Part shown: positions 58,931 to 64,000 of the stretch, in pieces
Position numbering within the stretch: position 1 is the stretch's first letter
How the letters are laid out: the number at the start of each line of letters is the position of its first letter
Assembly (NCBI RefSeq): GCF_018987265.1
Contig: NZ_CP076853.1
Location: 2,852,001-2,916,000 of the forward strand
Reading direction: 5' to 3'
From: Rhizobium sp. WYJ-E13
Lineage (GTDB): Bacteria > Pseudomonadota > Alphaproteobacteria > Rhizobiales > Rhizobiaceae
DNA: 64,000 nucleotides
The notes under the pieces: generated by a model
Databases searched by the model: none
Told to the model about the DNA's origin: nothing
What the model saw: only the letters and a program-made list of their open reading frames with translations
Position numbers and translations under genes: made by a program

Positions 58931-60163
58931 ATGGCACTCAAGCCGCACGCATTACGACGCGCCTCCACTTCCCCTGCCGCCGCTTTTGCGGTCTCGGCTC
59001 TTCTTGCGGCCGCTTTTGCGGCCTCGGCTGTATTTGCCGAGGAACCCCAGGTCACGCATGCGCAGACCCAGGCTTCCCAGAACCTGCCGGCAATCGTCGT
59101 CACCACGGCGCTGAACCGCACCCTCGTCGACCGTGTCATCGGCACGGGAACCGTCAAGCCCGTCGAGGAAGTCTATATCCAGCCGCAGGTTGAAGGCCTC
59201 TCCATTCGCACCCTGAAGGCCGATGTCGGCGACAAGGTTCAGGCCGAAAGCACGCTGGCGACGCTGAACGATGACGCTCTGGTGCTGACCAAGAGCCAGA
59301 TGATGGCGACGAAAGCCAAGGGCGAGGCAAGCCTCGCCCAGCTGCGCGCCCAGCTCATCGAAGCACAAGCCAATGCCGAACAGGCAAGGCAGCAGCAGGC
59401 CCGCGCCCAGGAAATGGGTAAGAAGGGCACGGTTTCGACCGCACAGGTCGAACAGGCCGATGCGACCGCCGCTGCCGCCAACGCGCGCGTCGCTTCCGCC
59501 GAGCAGGCGATCGAAGTCGCCGAAGCCGATCTCAAGGTCTTTGACAGCCAGATTGCCGATGCGGATCTGAAGCTCGCCCGAACCGACGTGAAGACGCCGG
59601 TCGCTGGCACGATCTCGGCGAAGAACGCCAAGGTCGGCGCCATTGCCGCCGGCAACGGCGATCCGCTATTCACGCTTATCCGCGACGGCGATATCGAGCT
59701 TGTCGCCGAAGTCGCCGAAAGCGACATTGTCAGGATCACGGCCGGCCAGAAGGCGACGATCTCGCTTTCCGGCAGCCGCGAGAAGCTTTCCGGCGCAGTG
59801 CGCCTGGTGTCGCCGACCGTCGATCCGGTCACCCGCCTCGGTCTCGTCCATATCTCCATCGACGACGACAGCAAGGCGCGTTCCGGCATGTATGGCAGCG
59901 CCGAGATCATCGTCCGCGAGACCGAGGGCGTATCGCTTCCGCTGACGGCGGTGCTCACCGGCAGCGAAGGCTCCTCTGCCCGCAGGGTCGAGAATGGCGT
60001 GGTGAAATTCGCTAAGATCGAAACCGGCATCCAGGACGGGGCCTATGTCGAAATCACAAGTGGATTGAAGACCGGCGACGAAGTCGTGGCCAAGGCGGGC
60101 GCCTATGTCCGCGACGGCGACCACATCACTCCGGTGCGCGAACAGCCTTCGGCTTCCAACTAA
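58931..60163 (+). CDS. RND efflux periplasmic adaptor (MFP)
   Basis: 410 residues from ATG 58931. A signal-like N-terminus (AAAFAVSALLAAAFAASAVFA) precedes the lipoyl-type half motif (VKPVEEVYIQPQVEGLSIRTLKADVGDKV), a coiled coil (about 110-195), the second half motif (VKTPVAGTISAKNAKVGAI) and a beta-barrel/proximal domain. It connects the following RND pump to an outer-membrane channel, none of which is in this window. Twelve bases separate it from the pump gene. Confidence 0.93.
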   Translation: MALKPHALRRASTSPAAAFAVSALLAAAFAASAVFAEEPQVTHAQTQASQNLPAIVVTTALNRTLVDRVIGTGTVKPVEEVYIQPQVEGLSIRTLKADVGDKVQAESTLATLNDDALVLTKSQMMATKAKGEASLAQLRAQLIEAQANAEQARQQQARAQEMGKKGTVSTAQVEQADATAAAANARVASAEQAIEVAEADLKVFDSQIADADLKLARTDVKTPVAGTISAKNAKVGAIAAGNGDPLFTLIRDGDIELVAEVAESDIVRITAGQKATISLSGSREKLSGAVRLVSPTVDPVTRLGLVHISIDDDSKARSGMYGSAEIIVRETEGVSLPLTAVLTGSEGSSARRVENGVVKFAKIETGIQDGAYVEITSGLKTGDEVVAKAGAYVRDGDHITPVREQPSASN

Positions 60164-60175
60164 AGAGACCATCCG

Positions 60176-63100
60176 ATGAATTTTTCAGCCTGGTCCATTC
60201 GAAATCCGGTCGCGCCGCTCCTGGCCTTCTGCCTGTTGATATTCATCGGCATGCAGTCCTTCAACAAGCTGCCGATCACGCGCTTCCCGAACATCGACGT
60301 GCCGCTCGTTTCAATTAGCGTGACGCAGAGCGGCGCTTCGCCGGCCGAACTCGAAATGCAGGTGACGAAGGAGATCGAAGACGCGATCGCCTCCATCACC
60401 GGTATCGACGAAATCCAGTCGACAGTAACCGACGGCAGCTCGCAGACCAACGTCATGTTCCGGATGGAAGTGCCGACGGAACAGGCCGTTCAGGACGTCA
60501 AGGACGCGATCGACCGCATCCGCAGCGATCTGCCGGCAACCGCCGAGACACCGATCGTCACCAAGGTCGACGTCGAAGGCCAGGCGATCCAGACTTTCGC
60601 GGTTTCCTCACCGGATATGTCGCTGGAAGAACTCTCCTGGTTCGTCGACGATACGATCAAGCGTGCGCTGCAGGGCCAGGCCGGCATCGGCCGCGTCGAC
60701 CGTTACGGCGGCGCCGAGCGTGAAGTCCGCATCGAGCTCACCCCCGACAAGCTCAATGCTCACGGCATTACCGCCGCAAGCGTAAACCAGCAGCTGCGTG
60801 GCACCAACGTCGATCTAGGCTCCGGCCGCGGCCAGGTGGCGGGCAGCGAGCAGGCGATCCGCGTTCTTGGTGACGCCCGCAACGTCGCCGAGCTCGCCGA
60901 CACGACGATTGCGCTCCCGAGCGGCCGTTTCGTCAAACTGTCCGATCTCGGCGTTATCAAGGACACCTACGAGGAGCCGAAATCCTTCTCGCGCTTTAAC
61001 GATACGCCGGTCGTCACCTTCGGCGTCTTCCGCTCGAAGGGGGCCAGCGAAGTCAGCGTCGCCGAAACCGTAGCGCAGAGCCTCGACAAGGTGCGGAGCG
61101 AAAACCCGAATGTGAAGATCGAGATGATCGACGATTCGGTCTATTTCACCTACGGCAACTACGAAGCCGCCATTCATACGCTGCTCGAAGGCGCGCTGCT
61201 CGCCGTCGTCGTCGTCCTGCTGTTCCTCCGCAACTGGCGGGCAACCCTGATTTCCGCCATCGCCCTTCCGCTCTCCGCGATCCCGACCTTCTGGGTTATG
61301 GACATGATGGGCTTCTCGTTGAACCTCGTCAGCTTCCTCGCCTTGACACTCGCGACGGGTATTCTTGTCGACGACGCCATCGTGGAAATCGAAAACATCG
61401 CTCGCCACATCAAGATGGGCAAGACGCCCTATCGAGCGGCGATCGAGGCGGCAGACGAAATCGGTCTTGCCGTCATTGCCACGACCTTCACGATCATCGC
61501 CGTCTTCGTGCCCGTTTCCTTCATGCCGGGCATTCCAGGCCAATATTTCATTCAGTTCGGCCTGACCGTCGCCTTCTCCGTCTTCTTCTCGCTGATGGTC
61601 GCGCGCCTCATCACCCCGATGATGGCCGCTTATCTGATGCGTGCCGAAGACGCGATGGAAGACCATCACGACAATGATGGCTTGCTGATGAAGGGCTATA
61701 CGCGTCTTGTCAGCGGCACGACCCGCAAGTGGTATTGGCGTTATACGACTCTGATCGTAGCCTTTCTCTTGACGGTTGGGTCAGTCATCTCGCTGTTCAT
61801 GTTCGTGCCCGGCAGCTTCCTGCCGCCGGAAGACGCCTCACGCATCGTTCTCTCGGTCGAACTGCCGCCGAACGCGCGGCTCGACGACACCGAGAAGACG
61901 ACCAATGCGATCTACGACAGGGTCAAGGATATCAACGGCGTCGAAAGCGTCTTCGTTCTCGGCGGCGCATCGCCGAAGGGCGAGCTCGAACTGCGCCGCG
62001 CGACCATCACGCTCGCACTCGACAAGCTCGACCAGTCGCTGGTCAAGAAGGTGGTCAACGACGTGATCGGCCATATTCCGGTCATCGGCCCGAAACTGCC
62101 GAAGGTGGAAGTCCATGGCCGTGAGCGCCCGCAATGGAATATCGAGAAGGAAGTCTTCGCCAAACTGCGCGACATTCCCGACGTTCATATCCTGAAGCTC
62201 AACGACCGCGGCGAACGCGACCTTTCCTTCAACTTCCTCTCCAAGAACGAGCAGGACCTGAACGATGCGGTCGGCATTCTGGAATCCAAGCTCCGCGCCG
62301 ATCCGCTGCTTGCCAATGTCAGCGCCGACGGCGCCCTGCCCCGTCCGGAATTGCAGGTTCGTCCGCGCAAGGACGAGGCTGCCCGCCTCGGCATCACGCC
62401 GCAGCAGATCTCCGAGACGATCCGCGTCGCCACCATCGGCGATGTCGATGCGGCTCTTGCCAAGATCTCGCTCGACGATCGCCAGATCCCGATCCGGGTC
62501 CAGGCCTCGCTCGACATGCGCCGCGATCTCTCGGCCATTAGGGCGTTGAAGATCCAGACCGCCAGCGGCGGCACCGTTCCGCTCGCAACCGTGGCCGATA
62601 TCGACTATTCGGAAGGCGTAAGCTCGATCAAGCGCAACAATCGCTATCGCGTGGTCTCGATCGGCTCCGATCTGCCTCAGGGTGTCGCGCTCGACACGGC
62701 CTCGGCCCGTTTCCGCCAGATCGTCAACGAGGCCAAGATCCCAGCCACGGTGCATCTCGCCGAAAGCGGCGATACCAAGGTGCAGACGGAGATGCAGCAG
62801 AGCTTCGTCAACGCCATGCTGATGGGCCTTCTCCTGGTGCTGACGGTGCTGATCCTGCTCTTCAAGGACGTGATCCAGCCCTTCACCATCCTGTTCTCGC
62901 TGCCGCTCGCCATCGGCGGCGTCGCGGCAGGCCTGATCGTCACCAGCAATCCGCTGTCCATGCCGGTCATGATCGGCATCCTGATGCTGATGGGTATCGT
63001 CACCAAGAATGCCATCCTGCTCGTGGATTTCGCGATCGAGATGCGCCACCAGGGCATGGCTCGTGTCGAGGCCATGGTCGAAGCCGGCCGCAAGCGCGCC

Positions 63101-63499
63101 CGCCCGATCATCATGACCTCGATCGCCATGTCGGCCGGCATGCTGCCCTCCGCGCTCGGCGTTGGTGAAGGCGGCTCGTTCCGCGCGCCGATGGCGATCG
63201 CCGTGATCGGCGGTATCATCGTCTCGACGGTGCTCTCGCTCGTTGTCGTACCGTCCTTCTTCCTGATCATGGACGACCTTTCCCGCCTGCTCGGCTGGAT
63301 CTTCGGCCGTCTCGTCGGCAGAAAGGACAACGAGGACCTGCCGTTGTCACGCGAAGACCTCACCCGCCTCGCCCGCGAGAACAGCAGCGATATCGATGCG
63401 CTGGAAGAGCGTCTGACTGCGATCGAGAAGCCCGAAAGCAAGCGCAAAATCGGCAACGACACGAACGTGCTGCGGCTGCCGCCATTCGCGGCCGAGTAA
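60176..63499 (+). CDS. RND-family efflux pump (AcrB/MexF-like)
   Basis: 1107 residues with the RND plan: helix 1 ([17 protein letters not shown]), periplasmic loops with porter domains ([20 protein letters not shown]), helices 2-6 with [19 protein letters not shown] (conserved Asp pair in helix 4), and the second half with [23 protein letters not shown]. The C-terminal 100 residues ([24 protein letters not shown]) are a longer acidic tail than in AcrB. It exports drugs or lipophilic compounds using proton flux. No local TetR regulator is seen. Confidence 0.95.
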   Translation: MNFSAWSIRNPVAPLLAFCLLIFIGMQSFNKLPITRFPNIDVPLVSISVTQSGASPAELEMQVTKEIEDAIASITGIDEIQSTVTDGSSQTNVMFRMEVPTEQAVQDVKDAIDRIRSDLPATAETPIVTKVDVEGQAIQTFAVSSPDMSLEELSWFVDDTIKRALQGQAGIGRVDRYGGAEREVRIELTPDKLNAHGITAASVNQQLRGTNVDLGSGRGQVAGSEQAIRVLGDARNVAELADTTIALPSGRFVKLSDLGVIKDTYEEPKSFSRFNDTPVVTFGVFRSKGASEVSVAETVAQSLDKVRSENPNVKIEMIDDSVYFTYGNYEAAIHTLLEGALLAVVVVLLFLRNWRATLISAIALPLSAIPTFWVMDMMGFSLNLVSFLALTLATGILVDDAIVEIENIARHIKMGKTPYRAAIEAADEIGLAVIATTFTIIAVFVPVSFMPGIPGQYFIQFGLTVAFSVFFSLMVARLITPMMAAYLMRAEDAMEDHHDNDGLLMKGYTRLVSGTTRKWYWRYTTLIVAFLLTVGSVISLFMFVPGSFLPPEDASRIVLSVELPPNARLDDTEKTTNAIYDRVKDINGVESVFVLGGASPKGELELRRATITLALDKLDQSLVKKVVNDVIGHIPVIGPKLPKVEVHGRERPQWNIEKEVFAKLRDIPDVHILKLNDRGERDLSFNFLSKNEQDLNDAVGILESKLRADPLLANVSADGALPRPELQVRPRKDEAARLGITPQQISETIRVATIGDVDAALAKISLDDRQIPIRVQASLDMRRDLSAIRALKIQTASGGTVPLATVADIDYSEGVSSIKRNNRYRVVSIGSDLPQGVALDTASARFRQIVNEAKIPATVHLAESGDTKVQTEMQQSFVNAMLMGLLLVLTVLILLFKDVIQPFTILFSLPLAIGGVAAGLIVTSNPLSMPVMIGILMLMGIVTKNAILLVDFAIEMRHQGMARVEAMVEAGRKRARPIIMTSIAMSAGMLPSALGVGEGGSFRAPMAIAVIGGIIVSTVLSLVVVPSFFLIMDDLSRLLGWIFGRLVGRKDNEDLPLSREDLTRLARENSSDIDALEERLTAIEKPESKRKIGNDTNVLRLPPFAAE

Positions 63500-63520
63500 C
63501 CAGGACATCACAAGAGAAGA

Positions 63521-63546
63521 GGCCGGGCATCGACCCGGCCTTTTTT
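63521..63546. terminator. Rho-independent terminator between RND pump and LacI genes
   Basis: GGCCGGG (63521-63527) and CCCGGCC (63534-63540) pair around CATCGA and are followed by TTTTTT, 22 bases after the pump stop. The right-hand gene converges, so it may serve in one or both directions. Confidence 0.85.
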
Positions 63547-63557
63547 GTTTTCCGGAC

Positions 63558-64000
63558 TTATCGCAGCCTTGGCTTCGCGGTGCTGTCTCTCACGACCAGT
63601 TCGAGATCGAGGGCCTCATGGTCTGCCGGCAGCGCATTTTCGAGGATCGCCGTCACTGCGCGCCGGGCGATTTCGGCAAAAGGCTGGGCGACCGTGGTCA
63701 GGCGCGGCAGCGAGGTCGCCGCCTCGGGCACGCCATCAAAGCCGATGATGGAGACATCTTCGGGCACCTTCAGCCCCTGTTCGGCCAGCCATTGCATGGC
63801 AAACAGCGCAACCTTGTCCGACATCGCCAGAATGGCCGTCGGCGGATTGTCGGAGGAGAAGAGGGCTTCCATTGCCGTCAGCGTGCTCGGCCTGTCATGC
63901 AGTGTTCCTTGGATCGGGACGGCTTCACGTGGGATGCCGTATTCTGCCATCGCCTGCCAGTAGCCGTGCATGCGGTCGCGTGGCGTGGCCTCCATTTCGG
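63558..64000 (-). CDS. LacI-family transcriptional regulator, C-terminal part (truncated by window edge)
   Basis: The minus-strand frame is open to the window edge, so the start and DNA-binding domain are missing. The visible part is the periplasmic-binding-like ligand domain of LacI/GalR proteins: FSSDNPPTAILAMSDKVALFAMQWLAEQGLKVPEDVSIIGFDGVPEAA is the classic strand-helix region, followed by TVAQPFAEIARRAV and a VVRDST tail. The effector, probably a sugar, is not known. Confidence 0.9.
   Translation of the reverse strand, partial: EMEATPRDRMHGYWQAMAEYGIPREAVPIQGTLHDRPSTLTAMEALFSSDNPPTAILAMSDKVALFAMQWLAEQGLKVPEDVSIIGFDGVPEAATSLPRLTTVAQPFAEIARRAVTAILENALPADHEALDLELVVRDSTAKPRLR

Noticed and set aside
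61838..63049. 403-codon minus-strand frame opposite the RND pump
   Set aside because: Shadow of the pump gene; no recognisable domain.
1..64000. CRISPR array, tRNA or rRNA genes
   Set aside because: No regularly spaced repeats of 24-40 bases with unique spacers and no cloverleaf or rRNA-like sequence noticed on either strand; a covariance scan was not possible.

Overview
The window is about 64 kb of GC-rich chromosomal DNA from an alphaproteobacterium of the Rhizobium/Agrobacterium group, most likely Rhizobium itself. Evidence for this is the NepR-EcfG-PhyR general stress locus with matching GGAAC-N16/17-CGTT promoters, the hmuPSTUV heme locus with TGA-N9-TCA iron boxes, a DUF982 protein, a ROSE-type leader in front of an Hsp20 gene, and several copies of rhizobial palindromic intergenic repeats. 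I saw no rRNA gene, tRNA gene, CRISPR array, intact insertion sequence or integrase.

Layout. 1-5.7 kb is a gene-poor accessory stretch: a truncated LysR gene, a DUF982 protein, a LysR regulator divergent from an unknown gene, and an orphan phage-type VapE ATPase. At least two decayed copies of the vapE 3' end lie beside an array of TGTAAGCG-type motifs. 5.7-15.4 kb holds small envelope, stress and hypothetical genes: an AstE/AspA-family deacylase broken by an in-frame stop, small lipoproteins, Hsp20, an L,D-transpeptidase-like lipoprotein, a cysteine-peptidase-like lipoprotein, and a three-gene ICMT-like/E2-acyltransferase-like/SDR cassette. 15.5-21.2 kb is a cecR-ybhGFSR-type ABC efflux operon. 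21.4-28.2 kb is mixed metabolism and resistance: DUF1236, Asp/Asn beta-hydroxylase, oxidoreductase plus ThuA, TetR-SMR, truncated globin and DUF423.

27.2-34.4 kb is the iron/heme block: HmuQ, a small partner, a DUF2325 protein, TonB, a periplasmic protein and hmuPSTUV. 34.5-38.6 kb is the general stress block: a YqjD-like pair, ecfG, nepR, phyR and an HWE-family histidine kinase. Promoters of the EcfG type precede three transcription units here and the DUF1236 gene at 21.4 kb.

39.0-58.5 kb is dominated by reductive pyrimidine catabolism: preT-preA (dihydropyrimidine dehydrogenase), a RutR-type regulator with a RutR-like operator, a beta-ureidopropionase-type hydrolase, dihydropyrimidinase and an NMT1/SsuA-type ABC importer. 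These are split by about 7.5 kb containing an RtcB-PrfH RNA-repair/ribosome-rescue pair, an FtrA/GlxA regulator with a rhodanese, and a heme oxygenase-bacteriophytochrome photoreceptor pair. 58.9-63.5 kb is an RND efflux pair, followed by a truncated LacI-family regulator at the right edge.

The genes form recognisable modules: heme uptake, TonB energisation and heme breakdown under iron control; stress sigma factor, anti-sigma and anti-anti-sigma with target genes; uracil/thymine import and breakdown under RutR; and biliverdin synthesis coupled to the phytochrome that binds it. Functions are inferred from visible motifs, family knowledge and gene context; no database search was possible.
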